Origin: Alcaligenes sp. SORT26
Lineage (GTDB): Bacteria; Pseudomonadota; Gammaproteobacteria; Burkholderiales; Burkholderiaceae_B
Assembly: GCF_017377875.1 (NCBI RefSeq)
Contig: NZ_CP070975.1
Span: 2,976,001-3,040,000, forward strand
Length of the DNA stretch: 64,000 nucleotides
Direction of reading: 5' to 3'
The notes under the pieces are model-generated. The model saw only the letters and a program-made list of their open reading frames with translations, was not told the origin of the DNA and did not search any database. Both the position numbers and the translations under genes were made by a program. This document shows positions 1 to 9,263 of the stretch, one piece after another. Position 1 is the stretch's first letter. Each line of letters starts with the position of its first letter.

Positions 1-1
1 T

Positions 2-1093
2 CGCCGGGTCCTGATTGCGGCAGGCGCCTATGATTTACCCGTGGCCTTTCCGGGCTGGACCTTGCCGGGCGTGCTGAGCGCCGGTGGGGTGCAAACCATG
101 ATCAAGAGCCAAAGCCTGATGCCGGGCCAGCGTTTCCTGCTGGTGGGCGGCCATCCCTTGCTGCTTTTGGTCGCTGAATTATTGCTTGATGCGGGTGCAC
201 AGATTGCTGAAGTGGCCATCGCCCGCAGCTTGCCCTCCATGAAGGAAATGCTGCGGGCAACCCAGGCATTGCCAGGGCAATCCAGGCTTGTTAAACAACT
301 GCTCGCCATTTTGCTGAAACTGCGCCGTCACGGTGTGCCTTTGCGCTTTGGGGCAGGCCTTGAGTGCGTGCACGGCGAGGAGTCCGTGCAGGCAGCAACC
401 TTGTGCAAGCTGGATCAGAACTGGAAGGCCATTCCCGAGACGCAACGGCGTGTGGAAGTGGATACGGTGGTGGTGGGGTATGGCTTGCTGGCCAGCACCG
501 AGCTGGCGCGTCAGGCAGGCTGTGCCGTGCAGTGGGACAGCGCCGCCGGGGGCTGGTTGGTCAAGCACGATGACAGACTGCACAGTTCTCAGCCCGGTGT
601 GATGGTGGCTGGGGAGCAGACCGGGATTGCGGGCGCATTCAATGCCCATCTACAAGGCGAGCTGGCCGCTTGGCAGTGCGTGCTGGAGCTGACTGAACAG
701 GCTTGTGAACCTATCGAGCAAACCCTGTCGGGTTTGATGGCACGTTTGAAGCGCAACCGCCGGTTTACGGATACGGTCATCGCGCTGTCTGCTCCCAAGC
801 TGGACGCGCTGGCCCAACGCATTACGCCGGAGACGGTGGTGTGTCGCTGCGAAGAAGTGACGGCTCAGGAAGTGAACCAGTTTCTGGATGCGCATCCTTA
901 CGTGACGGATATCAACAGCATCAAACTGGCGTGCCGTACAGGCATGGGAATGTGCCAGGGACGCTATTGTCAGCACACGGTGGCGCAAATGCTGGCTAGC
1001 CGCTTGGGCTGTGGGGTGGATCAGGTGGGTATTTATAAAGCCCAGGCACCGGTCAAGCCTGTGCCGGTGATTGCCTTGGCGAATATGGAGTGA
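2..1093 (+). CDS. FAD/NAD(P)-dependent oxidoreductase with C-terminal Cys cluster (5' partial)
   Basis: The reading frame is open from base 2 through the left edge, so this is the C-terminal part of a longer protein; the GTG at 41 is internal. The first residues (RRVLIAAGAYDLPVAFPGW) are typical of the small FAD-dependent oxidoreductases that act as the A/B subunit of amino-acid, opine or cyanide-forming dehydrogenases. A nucleotide-binding strand (LLVGGHPLLLL), an FAD-type GVMVAGEQTGIAGA segment and a C-terminal Bfd-like cluster (CRCEEVT, then CRTGMGMCQGRYC) follow. The four cysteines suggest a [2Fe-2S] site. The partner dehydrogenase would lie left of the window, so the substrate is unknown. 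Confidence 0.8.
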   Translation, partial: RRVLIAAGAYDLPVAFPGWTLPGVLSAGGVQTMIKSQSLMPGQRFLLVGGHPLLLLVAELLLDAGAQIAEVAIARSLPSMKEMLRATQALPGQSRLVKQLLAILLKLRRHGVPLRFGAGLECVHGEESVQAATLCKLDQNWKAIPETQRRVEVDTVVVGYGLLASTELARQAGCAVQWDSAAGGWLVKHDDRLHSSQPGVMVAGEQTGIAGAFNAHLQGELAAWQCVLELTEQACEPIEQTLSGLMARLKRNRRFTDTVIALSAPKLDALAQRITPETVVCRCEEVTAQEVNQFLDAHPYVTDINSIKLACRTGMGMCQGRYCQHTVAQMLASRLGCGVDQVGIYKAQAPVKPVPVIALANME

Positions 1094-1141
1094 AACCGTC
1101 GCTTGAGGGGGTATAGATTAGCTGCAAAGCTTGCACTAGCT

Positions 1142-1170
1142 AAAACGCCCCTTGTGAGGGGCGTTTTATT
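1142..1170 (+). terminator. Rho-independent terminator
   Basis: A perfect 10-bp stem (AAAACGCCCC / GGGGCGTTTT) with a 6-nt loop ends in a T-rich stretch, 48 bases after the stop of the oxidoreductase. It lies between convergent genes and could also stop leftward transcription of the GntR gene, although the T-run is best on the plus strand. Confidence 0.85.
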
Positions 1171-1188
1171 TCTGTTTTTTGATTGGCT

Positions 1189-1863
1189 CTATAAGGGCTG
1201 TTCCAGGATCTCCTGCAATCGGCTTAGCAATTTGTCGCTGGCATTGTTCATGTGCCGCTCACATATGGCAACGGCCCCGGCTTGGTCACCAGAGGCAATG
1301 GCGGCGGCCAGTTCTTCATGCTCGTCCCAGATGGACATGCGCTGTTCGGCCGATTGCAATACTGCGCCCATCACGCGTCGCAGGTGAACCCAGTGTACCT
1401 GGGCGCTTTCGGCAATCATGGGATTGCCGGATGCTTCATAGATGGCTTTGTGAAAAGCTTCATCAGCCTCGATCATGGCGCGGACATCGTGTCCACGCGC
1501 CACTTTTCTACCCATTCGGATCAGATCCGGGTCCAGCGTGGCGCTTTGCTGGGCAGCCAACTTGGTCGCCAGGGCTTCCAGTGCACCGCGTACTTGGTAC
1601 AGATGGCCGATGTGTTCCAGATCCAAGGGGGCTACCATGACGCCCCGCCCTTCAGCGTCTTGTAATAGACCGTCTTTCTTCAATAACTGAATGGCCTGTA
1701 GCACGGGTGAGCGTGACACCTTGAGTTGTTCCGCGATGTCTTCTTGAGTAATCCGTGAACCGGGGGCCAGGGAACCGTCGCTGATGGCATCGAGCAGGAT
1801 GCGGTAGACCTCGTCCACATAATGGGGACGGGCCTGCAACTTACCGGAAAGCTTGGCATGCAT
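1189..1863 (-). CDS. GntR family regulator, FCD type
   Basis: This 224-residue protein has an N-terminal winged helix (VYRILLDAISDGSLAPGSRI, then TQEDIAEQLKVSRSPVLQAI) and a C-terminal all-helical FCD ligand domain (DEAFHKAIYEASGNPMI, HLRRVMG, DEHEELAAAIASGD). FCD regulators usually repress catabolic operons and release DNA when a carboxylic-acid ligand binds. It is the last gene of a leftward run starting with the ilvC-like gene and lies 68 bases after the TRAP permease. It is therefore the likely local regulator, and the GTATAC-type palindrome at 8094-8105 upstream of the operon is a candidate target. Confidence 0.88.
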   Translation of the reverse strand: MHAKLSGKLQARPHYVDEVYRILLDAISDGSLAPGSRITQEDIAEQLKVSRSPVLQAIQLLKKDGLLQDAEGRGVMVAPLDLEHIGHLYQVRGALEALATKLAAQQSATLDPDLIRMGRKVARGHDVRAMIEADEAFHKAIYEASGNPMIAESAQVHWVHLRRVMGAVLQSAEQRMSIWDEHEELAAAIASGDQAGAVAICERHMNNASDKLLSRLQEILEQPL

Positions 1864-1931
1864 GAGGGCTGGAACTCCGATACAAACTAAAAACAGGTTG
1901 GGGCCGCGGCATCGCCGCGGCGATGTTCACA

Positions 1932-3704
1932 TTACGGGCTGGATCGCATGGTTTGCAGTAAAGCGGCCATAGGGTCCTGGTCCGACGTTGCTTGTGTTTC
2001 AAAGGGATTGCTCAAGGGGTCGTTTGCCAGCGTCGCGTCCGGGTTGTCCAGGCTGGCTGCCGGACGGTTCAACTGGAGCAGGATTTCTTCGTCACTCAGA
2101 CTGACGGTCTTGTGCAAGCCTCCCGTGACCAGTTGCGGATACGCAATGACAATACCCACCACCAGCAATTGTAGTACGACGAAGTAGGCTGAACCCTTCC
2201 AGATCTGCTGGGTACGAACCCTTGGAATAGTTTGCTGGCTAACTGGATCGGTGTAGTCCGAGCGCGGGGCGACGCTGCGCAAGTAGAGTAAGGCAAAACC
2301 GAATGGTGGAGTCAAAAAGGAGGTTTGCAGTACCAAGGCAATCACAATGCCAAACCAGACCAGATCAATCCCCAGACTGTTGGCCACGGGGGCGAGCAAG
2401 GGCACCACAATAAAGGCGATCTCGAAAAAATCCAGGAACATGCCCAGTACAAAAATGATGGCACTGACGGCAATGACAAAGCCCAACTCCCCGCCAGGAA
2501 TGGCATCAAACAGATGCTCAACCCATAAGTGGCCATCCGCCGCACTGAAGGTAAAACTAAAGACGGTGGAGCCAATCAGGATAAACATCACGAAAATAGC
2601 CAGTTTGGCGGTGTTCTCCAAGGCCTGATTCAGCAGCTTCCAGCTCAGGCGTTTACGTATCATGGCCAGCACCAGTGCCCCAATGGCGCCCATGGCTCCG
2701 CCTTCGGTGGGGGTGGCAATACCTAAAAAGATAGTGCCCAGGACTAGAAAAATAAGAATGACAGGTGGGATCAGAGCAAAGACAAAGCGCTCGGCCAAGT
2801 GAGATAGCAAGCCCCAGCCCGTGACACGGTTGGCCGAGGCAAAGAGCAGCGCGCTCATGGAGGCCACAATCAGGGCGGTAATGGCGACCTGGTCGCTGGG
2901 GGCCTGGGCAGGTTTGGAAAATACTTGCGCCATGACTTCGTTGTGCAGGCCAGCCCAGGTAAAGCCGATGAACGTACAGGCCAGCAAGAGCATGCCCAAC
3001 GAACGTCGCCCGCTGGCTCCCGTTGCGGTGACTTGGCTACGAGCCTGTTCGGGCAAGGCTGGCATCCACGAGGGGCGCAGCAGGGCCAGAACGATAATGA
3101 AGGTGATGTAGATCACGAGCAACAAAAGGCCGGGGCCCAGTGCTGCTGCATACATATCTCCGACCGAGCGTCCTAATTGGTCGGCCATCACAATCAGTAC
3201 GAGCGATGGTGGCAGTGCCTGAACCAGCGCACCAGAGGCGGTGATGACGCCTGTGGCGATTTCCCGTTTATAGCCGTACCGCAGCATGACAGGCAGAGAA
3301 ATCAGCCCCATGGAGATCACTACTGCCGAGGTTACCCCGGTGGAGGCAGCCAGCAGTGCGCCTACCAGGACAACAGAGACTGCCAGGCCACCGCGCACAG
3401 CACCAAAGAGCTGGCCCATGGTCTCAAGCAGATCCTCGGCCATTCCGGAGCGCTCCAGAATAATGCCCATCAAGGTGAAAAAGGGAATGGCCAACATGGT
3501 TTCGTTTTGCATGATGCCAAAGATGCGCAGTGGCAAAACCTGAAACAAATTGGTCGGAAACAGTTCGAGGGCGATACCCAGCACACCGAATACCAAACCT
3601 GTTGCCGCCAGGCCAAAGGCGACAGGGAAGCCGGTCAGCAAGAGCACAATCAGGCTGAGGAACATGATGGGGACGAAGTAGTCCGTAATGAAAGTGGCAA
3701 TCAT
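1932..3704 (-). CDS. TRAP transporter large permease (DctM family)
   Basis: This 590-residue, strongly hydrophobic protein is the 12-helix catalytic permease of a tripartite ATP-independent periplasmic transporter. Family signatures include NETMLAIPFFTLMGIILERSG near residue 66, GALLAASTGVTSAVVISMG and GMFLDFFEIAFIVVPLLAPV. It is longer than the usual roughly 430 residues: an internal loop (about 210-280) and a polar C-terminal tail after residue 540 are extra, which is common in DctM proteins of the dicarboxylate/mannitol-chloroaromatic subclass. Its start overlaps the DctQ stop by four bases. No receptor gene is adjacent; the nearest TRAP receptor is at 10177-11259. Confidence 0.92.
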   Translation of the reverse strand: MIATFITDYFVPIMFLSLIVLLLTGFPVAFGLAATGLVFGVLGIALELFPTNLFQVLPLRIFGIMQNETMLAIPFFTLMGIILERSGMAEDLLETMGQLFGAVRGGLAVSVVLVGALLAASTGVTSAVVISMGLISLPVMLRYGYKREIATGVITASGALVQALPPSLVLIVMADQLGRSVGDMYAAALGPGLLLLVIYITFIIVLALLRPSWMPALPEQARSQVTATGASGRRSLGMLLLACTFIGFTWAGLHNEVMAQVFSKPAQAPSDQVAITALIVASMSALLFASANRVTGWGLLSHLAERFVFALIPPVILIFLVLGTIFLGIATPTEGGAMGAIGALVLAMIRKRLSWKLLNQALENTAKLAIFVMFILIGSTVFSFTFSAADGHLWVEHLFDAIPGGELGFVIAVSAIIFVLGMFLDFFEIAFIVVPLLAPVANSLGIDLVWFGIVIALVLQTSFLTPPFGFALLYLRSVAPRSDYTDPVSQQTIPRVRTQQIWKGSAYFVVLQLLVVGIVIAYPQLVTGGLHKTVSLSDEEILLQLNRPAASLDNPDATLANDPLSNPFETQATSDQDPMAALLQTMRSSP

Positions 3705-4300
3705 CGCGATACCTCTTTGGTGCTAGTGTCGGATAGAGCCTCAGTCGGTACTTCGATGGGCGTGTCCTGTGCATCGTCCTCTGCAATGCAATCGGCGCCC
3801 TTGCCTGTCAGGAACAGAACTCGCTTAACCAGCTCGGCCAGGGCTTGTAGCAGCAGCAAGCTAAAGCCGGCAGGAATCAGCAGATACGCTGGCCAGCGCA
3901 CCAGGCCTCCGGCATTGCCCGACATCTCGCCTGAATGCCAGGCAGAGGTAAAAAAGCCCCAGCTCAAATGGATGACGAACAGACAGAAGGGAATCAGCAC
4001 CAGCAGGATGCCCCCCACATCGACCAGATTGCGGCCGCGTGCCCCCAGACGTGTGGATATAAAGTCAATTCGTACGTGGCTATTGCTCAGGAAACAGTAG
4101 CCGCCCCCGAGCAGAAATACAGCAGCGTACAGATACCATTGAGCCTCCAGCATGCCGTTGGAGCTGAGGTCAAAGGCTTTGCGAGTGATGGCGTTGCTGG
4201 CGCTCAGGATGGTAGTGGCCAGCAGCAACCATTTGATGATGAAACCGATTCCTCGGTTCAGGTGGTCTATTCCCCCCACCATAGTGTTCAATGCTGTCAT
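3701..4300 (-). CDS. TRAP transporter small permease (DctQ family)
   Basis: This 199-residue protein has four predicted membrane helices (WLLLATTILSASNAI, WYLYAAVFLLGGGYCFL, DVGGILLVLIPFCLFVI, WPAYLLIPAGFSLLLLQ) and is the small subunit that pairs with DctM. The conserved EAQWYLYA-type segment and SHVRIDF (start of the cytoplasmic loop) are visible. The ATG at 4300 is preferred over the upstream start at 4357 because a GGAG ribosome site lies six bases before it. It is translationally coupled to DctM and lies 147 bases after the reductase gene, so uptake is probably co-expressed with the Rieske oxygenase. Confidence 0.88.
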   Translation of the reverse strand: MTALNTMVGGIDHLNRGIGFIIKWLLLATTILSASNAITRKAFDLSSNGMLEAQWYLYAAVFLLGGGYCFLSNSHVRIDFISTRLGARGRNLVDVGGILLVLIPFCLFVIHLSWGFFTSAWHSGEMSGNAGGLVRWPAYLLIPAGFSLLLLQALAELVKRVLFLTGKGADCIAEDDAQDTPIEVPTEALSDTSTKEVSR

Positions 4301-4447
4301 GTTGTCTCCGCGAATATTGTTTTGATCGTCGTCGTGTTGCAGCGTGAATGGCGGCACTGTGGCCGCAGGCAGATAGCGTGTTGCTCCTTGGGTAAACGGA
4401 TGGCGTGCGAGGCGTATGTCCTGGCTGAGCCAGGACTGGCAAGATGC

Positions 4448-5458
4448 CTAGAGGTCCAGGACCAGGACACCCGAACGTGCCCGAGAGACGCAGGCGGTCA
4501 GGCAGCGGGTCTGTTCGTCAGGGCTGAGGATGTAATCCTGGTGGTCGACATCCCCTTGCAAATAATTGACTCGGCAAGTGCCGCACAGCCCTGATACGCA
4601 GGAGGTGGCAATGGGGACGCCTGCCTGGTTCAAGGCATCGCTCAAGGTTTGCTCCGGAGCGACATCAATTCGTTGTCCGGTGCTGGCGATCTGGGCGATA
4701 AAGGCACCTGCAGGCAGGCTGGGCGTGTCGCCAGCCGGTTCGGGGGCTTTGAAGTGTTCGCAATGCACTGATCCGCTGGGCCAGTGGGCGCTTGCCTTTG
4801 CACAGGCCTGCATGAAACCGGCGGGACCACAGTAATAGACATGGGTGCCTTCCGGAGCCTGTGCCAGCAGCTCGTCGAGATTGAGCCCTTGTTCGGGATT
4901 GCCGTTGTCCAGATGCAGGTGCAGGCGGCCCTGCTCATGCCAGGTAGCCATCTCTATGCCGAAGGCAGCCGTGTTTGCGTTGCGGGTGCAGTAGTGCAGT
5001 TCAAAGGGCTGACCCTGGGACTCCAGCCAGTGAGCCATCGCCTTGATAGGCGTGATTCCTATGCCCCCGGCCAGCAGTATGGAGCGCTGGGCGTGGGGTG
5101 CCAGTTGAAAATGATTGCGCGGGGGGCTGATAGTAATTTGCTGCTGCACATGGAGCGAGTCGTGCAGGGTGCGCGAGCCGCCACGTCCATTAGCATCACG
5201 TAGTACCGCGATGACATAGCGATGACGTTCATGTGGGGGGTTGCATAGCGAATATTGGCGTATCAGCCCAGGCTGAATGTGTACATCTATATGGGCTCCA
5301 GCCTCAAAGGCTGGCAAGTCGCCACCATGGGGACAACTCAGTTCATACGAATTAATGCCTTGTGCTTCGTAGCGAATCTGCCTGATTCGCAGCGATAGCA
5401 ATCCGTCCTGATTAATAGCCGCCTGGACGGGAGTAGCGGGTTCTGCAATGGCGTTCAT
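4448..5458 (-). CDS. Rieske oxygenase reductase (PDR/VanB type)
   Basis: This 336-residue electron-transfer protein has the phthalate-dioxygenase-reductase order: an FMN-binding barrel with RQYSLCNPP near residue 68, an NAD domain (LLAGGIGITPIKAM, then YYCGPAGFM) and a C-terminal plant-type [2Fe-2S] ferredoxin with the C-x4-C-x2-C pattern in CVSGLCGTC plus a distal Cys. It passes electrons from NADH to a Rieske oxygenase, here almost certainly the product of 5517-7016, whose stop is 58 bases upstream. The ATG at 5458 is chosen because GGAG precedes it at good spacing; an earlier GTG at 5479 is less likely. Confidence 0.9.
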   Translation of the reverse strand: MNAIAEPATPVQAAINQDGLLSLRIRQIRYEAQGINSYELSCPHGGDLPAFEAGAHIDVHIQPGLIRQYSLCNPPHERHRYVIAVLRDANGRGGSRTLHDSLHVQQQITISPPRNHFQLAPHAQRSILLAGGIGITPIKAMAHWLESQGQPFELHYCTRNANTAAFGIEMATWHEQGRLHLHLDNGNPEQGLNLDELLAQAPEGTHVYYCGPAGFMQACAKASAHWPSGSVHCEHFKAPEPAGDTPSLPAGAFIAQIASTGQRIDVAPEQTLSDALNQAGVPIATSCVSGLCGTCRVNYLQGDVDHQDYILSPDEQTRCLTACVSRARSGVLVLDL

Positions 5459-5516
5459 GGCGCTCTCCGTGGGGCACACCCGCCTGCTGGCAGGCAGGTG
5501 CGACTGGCGATCAGGA

Positions 5517-7016
5517 CTAGGCAGCGATGCTGCTTAGCGACTGTTGCAGCTCCTGCATGCTTTGTTTGACGAAGGCCTCGCGCTCGGCTCCTTTCAGACT
5601 GTCGGCGGAGGTCAGGATGCGTACGATTTCGCGTGTGGCGTGTCGACGGCGTGCCACCTCCTGGGCCAGGTCTTCAGATTCAGGGATTTCCAGCACGTTG
5701 CCCGAGCAGTAGCTATTAGGTGCACCTGCGCAGTCTCGCAGCCATTGGGCAAAGCCTTCCGGTGTTGCTGCCGGATTGGTGCCACGCAGACCATCGCGCA
5801 GCATTTTGCGGAACATATACAGCCCGGCATCGAATTTGGTGGGGTTCTCCAGCGCATGGACGGCAATGGGGCGCTGGCTGATGATGGCCTCGTAGTCTCC
5901 GGGTGCCTGCTGGCATTCCTTGTAGTTGTGGCGGGCGCGGTGATCGTCCGGGATGGGGGGGAAATCTTCCAGTTTGTAGTCACCAAAGCGCTCGGGACGA
6001 CGCATGGCAACTTGCCCTTCCAAAAAGTCGATGGTCTCGTAGCCCACCATGTCCTTGTTGCCGACGCCACGCGTATCAATGCCCGGACCCATGACGCGCC
6101 AGCCAATCATCTTGCTGTTCTGGTCATCAACCGGCACGGTCCAGCGCACGATATGAAAGCGACTGAAGAATTTTTGTTGCGAGCCATCTTCCGAGGTGTA
6201 GGCGTGCAGGCTCAGATTGGGCAGAACCTGATGTTGAACCCGGATGAACAGATTGTCCTTGCTGGCCCGTCGTGCCCCGGCGCAGGCCAGACTACGACCA
6301 TTGTGAACGGGGATGAACTGCATGTCCGGGGCGACTTCCATGGAGGCAGCGCCTACTTCGTCAAAGGTGGTCCCTTGATAGTTGCCGCCTACTACGTTCT
6401 TGGCGGCGTGCAGTGCCGTAGGGTGAAAGTTGTCGGCTGCATTGTCCTGCACCTGGAGCCAGTTGCAGTGCTGGAAGTTGCTAAAGGCCACCAGCTCATC
6501 ACCGGGCATGACGGTGAAGTTCTCTTCCCATTCAGGGAAAGGGGGTTCGGCATCGGGTGGGCCCATATAGGCGAAGATCAGGCCATGACGTTCAAACGCT
6601 TTATAGGCACCCTGACGAATGGAGCAGGCGTATTTTTCGCCTTCAGCTTCTTCACCTTTGGGATACGGAACGTGCAGACAGGTGCCATCCACATCGAACA
6701 CCATGCCGTGATAGCAGCACATGATGCCTTTTTCTTGAATGGCACCGTATTCCAGAGAAGCGCCGCGATGGGCGCAGTGAGCATGCAGCAGGCCAATCTG
6801 ACCACTTTTATCGCGAAAAGCGACCAGTTCTTCACCCAGGATTTTCAGAAAGCGGGGGGTGTCGGTCAGCTCGGCAGCCATGCAAACAGGGTGCCAGAAA
6901 CGACGCATGTATTCACCCATGGGAGTGCCTGGGCCGACCTCAGTCAGTTCGGGGTCGTGCTCGGGAATGCGGTTGGTGTAGTAGCCGCCAAAGGGAATCA
7001 GTTTTTTCTCAATCAT
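5517..7016 (-). CDS. Aromatic ring-hydroxylating/demethylating Rieske oxygenase (phthalate 4,5-dioxygenase-like)
   Basis: This 499-residue protein is a single-component-type oxygenase of the phthalate oxygenase (RHO alpha-only) group. The Rieske [2Fe-2S] ligands are C81 and H83 in CAHRG, and C100 and H103 in CCYHG. The mononuclear iron site is in NAADNFHPTALHA (D-x2-H-x4-H). There is no beta subunit nearby, as expected for this group. It shares an operon with its reductase and a TRAP importer, which suggests uptake and hydroxylation (or O-demethylation) of an aromatic acid. The exact substrate cannot be assigned; the length exceeds the usual roughly 440 residues by a C-terminal extension. Confidence 0.9.
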   Translation of the reverse strand: MIEKKLIPFGGYYTNRIPEHDPELTEVGPGTPMGEYMRRFWHPVCMAAELTDTPRFLKILGEELVAFRDKSGQIGLLHAHCAHRGASLEYGAIQEKGIMCCYHGMVFDVDGTCLHVPYPKGEEAEGEKYACSIRQGAYKAFERHGLIFAYMGPPDAEPPFPEWEENFTVMPGDELVAFSNFQHCNWLQVQDNAADNFHPTALHAAKNVVGGNYQGTTFDEVGAASMEVAPDMQFIPVHNGRSLACAGARRASKDNLFIRVQHQVLPNLSLHAYTSEDGSQQKFFSRFHIVRWTVPVDDQNSKMIGWRVMGPGIDTRGVGNKDMVGYETIDFLEGQVAMRRPERFGDYKLEDFPPIPDDHRARHNYKECQQAPGDYEAIISQRPIAVHALENPTKFDAGLYMFRKMLRDGLRGTNPAATPEGFAQWLRDCAGAPNSYCSGNVLEIPESEDLAQEVARRRHATREIVRILTSADSLKGAEREAFVKQSMQELQQSLSSIAA

Positions 7017-7051
7017 GTCGTCCTCGTGTGCAGATCAATGGTGAAAAGGAG

Positions 7052-8068
7052 TCAGGCAACTTTGCGGTCAACCAGGGCTTGGGCGCTGATCCAGGGCATC
7101 ATGGCGCGCAGTTGCTCGCCAACTATTTCAAGGCGATGGCGCTGGTTCAGGCGGCGATGGGCATTCAGGCTGGGTTGGCCTGCCCGGCTTTCCAGAATGA
7201 AGTTCTTGGCATAGGTGCCGTCCTGGATGTCGCGCAGCAGTGCTTTCATGGCCTGACGAGTGTCGTCGGTGACAATGCGCGGGCCTGCCTGGTATTCGCC
7301 AAATTCGGCATTGTTGGAAATGCTGTAGTTCAGGTTGGCAATACCGCCTTCGTAGAGCAGGTCTACGATCAGCTTGAGTTCGTGCAGGCATTCAAAGTAG
7401 GCCATCTCCTCGGCATAGCCTGCTTCGACCAGGGTTTCAAAGCCGCACTTGACCAGATCAACCATGCCGCCGCATAGCACCGCCTGTTCGCCAAACAGAT
7501 CAGTTTCTGTTTCTTCACGAAAATCGGTCTCGATGACTCCTGAACGCCCGCCTCCGTTGGCGATGGCGTAGGACAGAGCCAGATCACGGGCATGGCCGGA
7601 ACGGTCTGCATGAATGGCAATCAGGTGGGGAACACCGCCACCTTCCACATAGGTGGAGCGCACGGTATGGCCGGGCGCCTTGGGGGCAACCATGATCACA
7701 TCCAGGTCTTCGCGAGGCTGTACCTGGCCGTAATGAATATTGAAGCCGTGAGCGAAACCCAGAGTGGCACCCTGCCGCAGATGAGGGGCAACTTCTTGCT
7801 CGTAGACACGGGCAATGTCCTCGTCGGGCAGGAGCAACATCACGATGTCGGCCTGTTGTACCGCGGCAGGAATATCAGCCACCGCCAGTCTAGCCATCGC
7901 GGCTTTGGGGCGAGAGGGGCTGTTAGGACGCAGGCCCACAACCACCTCGACGCCCGAGTCACGCAGATTCAGAGCATGGGCGTGGCCTTGGGAGCCGTAG
8001 CCGATGATGGCAACCCGGCGTTGCTGCACCAGGGCCAGATCGCCGTCCTTGTCATAAAACACCTTCAT
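7052..8068 (-). CDS. ilvC: Ketol-acid reductoisomerase (class I, IlvC)
   Basis: This 338-residue NADPH-dependent enzyme isomerises and reduces 2-acetolactate-type ketols in valine/isoleucine synthesis. The Rossmann motif [17 protein letters not shown] near residue 24, the [10 protein letters not shown] motif, the magnesium site in [12 protein letters not shown] and the C-terminal EYQAGPRI are all intact, so it should be active. The setting is odd. It is the first gene of a leftward operon with a Rieske oxygenase, its reductase and a TRAP importer, 35 bases before the oxygenase, rather than beside ilvBH. It may be a second copy recruited to rearrange a catabolic hydroxy-keto intermediate, but that role is inference. 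Confidence 0.93.
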   Translation of the reverse strand: MKVFYDKDGDLALVQQRRVAIIGYGSQGHAHALNLRDSGVEVVVGLRPNSPSRPKAAMARLAVADIPAAVQQADIVMLLLPDEDIARVYEQEVAPHLRQGATLGFAHGFNIHYGQVQPREDLDVIMVAPKAPGHTVRSTYVEGGGVPHLIAIHADRSGHARDLALSYAIANGGGRSGVIETDFREETETDLFGEQAVLCGGMVDLVKCGFETLVEAGYAEEMAYFECLHELKLIVDLLYEGGIANLNYSISNNAEFGEYQAGPRIVTDDTRQAMKALLRDIQDGTYAKNFILESRAGQPSLNAHRRLNQRHRLEIVGEQLRAMMPWISAQALVDRKVA

Positions 8069-8093
8069 ACTGCCTCCTTTTTGAGTTCTGTGT

Positions 8094-8105
8094 TCTGTAT
8101 ACAGA
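8094..8105. promoter_or_regulatory. Candidate GntR/FCD operator upstream of the ilvC-Rieske operon
   Basis: A 12-bp perfect palindrome, TCTGTATACAGA, sits 26 bases upstream of the ilvC-like start codon. GTATAC-centred palindromes are typical of VanR/FCD-type GntR operators, and such a regulator (1189-1863) closes the same operon. The assignment rests on sequence symmetry only. Confidence 0.5.
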
Positions 8106-8187
8106 GTTCAGTATTGTGGGGTGTTATTCGAGGTGTCAAGTAAAAATCCGGAGAGCGGGGGAAATCCCTAGGAGTGGGTGCAGCCGC

Positions 8188-9093
8188 TTAACGCAGTGAT
8201 GTCAGGCTGGCTTCGCGCAGCAGCCAATCGCGCAGATGTTCAACGCGTTTCAAGGTATCGCGCTGGTTGCGATAGTAGAAGAAATGCATCTCGCGCTGCA
8301 GGGTTCGGCTATTGGGGGCTGGCAGGACAAGCAACTCGCGGCTGGCTAATTCACGCTCGGCAAAGCGTACGGTTTCCAGTGTGACACCTAGCTGATCAAC
8401 GGCTGCGGCCACGGCCATGGCGCCGCGGTCAAAGGACAAGCGTGGCCCCAGTGGGGGCGCCATGCCATTGCTGCCGAACCAGTCGGCCCAACTGACCGGA
8501 CTGATGGTTGAATCGATCAGGGGTAAATGCAGATACCAGGGCTGGTGCAAAGCCAGGCTGGCAAAAAGTTTGGGGGAGCACAAAGGCAGTAGTGGTTCTG
8601 GGTGCAGGGACTCCACAACGAGACGTGGGTCATGGCGCGGGGCATGACCATAGCTGATCACGCAGTCTATGTCTGTGGCCTGATGCAAGTCGGGCGGGGT
8701 GGCATCGGTGCGCAGATGAATGGATAGATCTGGGTATTCGCGCATGAAGGCGTGTAGCCGTGGGCCCAACCATTTCACTGCCAGGCTGGGGGCACAGTGC
8801 ACCGTCAAGGCTGGCGTTGCGCTGGACTGCCCTTGGGTTTCTTCGCATAGATGAGCCAATTGGTTCAGTAAAGGCACCAATTCGCGATAGAACTCTTGAC
8901 CGTGCTTGTTCAGGCTGACACGCCGGTTATGGCGCACAAACAGACTGCGGCCCAAATGGGTTTCCAGGCTTTTGACCTGATGGCTGATTGCAGAAGGAGT
9001 CAGGTGTAGCTCGTCGGCGGCCAGACTGAAATTCTCCAGCCTTGCGGCGGATTCAAAGGCGCGTAACCAGGCGAAATTAGGAATGGAGCGCAT
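8188..9093 (-). CDS. LysR family regulator (GcvA-like)
   Basis: This 301-residue protein has a classical LysR helix-turn-helix (AWLRAFESAARLENFSLAADE, then LTPSAISHQVKSLETHLG) followed by a periplasmic-binding-like effector domain with the GcvA-subgroup traits VHCAPSLAVKWLGPRL and DIDCVISYG. The ATG at 9093 (MRSIPNFAWL) is preferred over a start 12 codons upstream because it gives the family's usual N terminus. It is divergent from the class II aldolase gene, and the shared intergenic region has a textbook T-N11-A inverted repeat (9153-9181). It probably controls the aldolase and TRAP receptor pair. Confidence 0.9.
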   Translation of the reverse strand: MRSIPNFAWLRAFESAARLENFSLAADELHLTPSAISHQVKSLETHLGRSLFVRHNRRVSLNKHGQEFYRELVPLLNQLAHLCEETQGQSSATPALTVHCAPSLAVKWLGPRLHAFMREYPDLSIHLRTDATPPDLHQATDIDCVISYGHAPRHDPRLVVESLHPEPLLPLCSPKLFASLALHQPWYLHLPLIDSTISPVSWADWFGSNGMAPPLGPRLSFDRGAMAVAAAVDQLGVTLETVRFAERELASRELLVLPAPNSRTLQREMHFFYYRNQRDTLKRVEHLRDWLLREASLTSLR

Positions 9094-9152
9094 GAGAGAA
9101 AATCCAATCAGATGAATATTTTTAACCAATAGCTGAAAAACCTTCGTTTGTC

Positions 9153-9181
9153 ATTCATGGTTTTCGACCTCTACCATGAAT
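9153..9181. promoter_or_regulatory. Candidate LysR-type operator (T-N11-A inverted repeat)
   Basis: A perfect 9-bp inverted repeat, ATTCATGGT and ACCATGAAT, is separated by 11 bases, which exactly gives the LysR T-N11-A geometry. It lies between the divergent LysR gene and the aldolase gene. Confidence 0.65.
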
Positions 9182-9263
9182 TCACGTTTCACCCGTACGC
9201 TGCGCTGGATGGGCTGGCGTGCGGGCAACGCAATACATTGCCGAACCCGAAGGAGAGCTTCCC

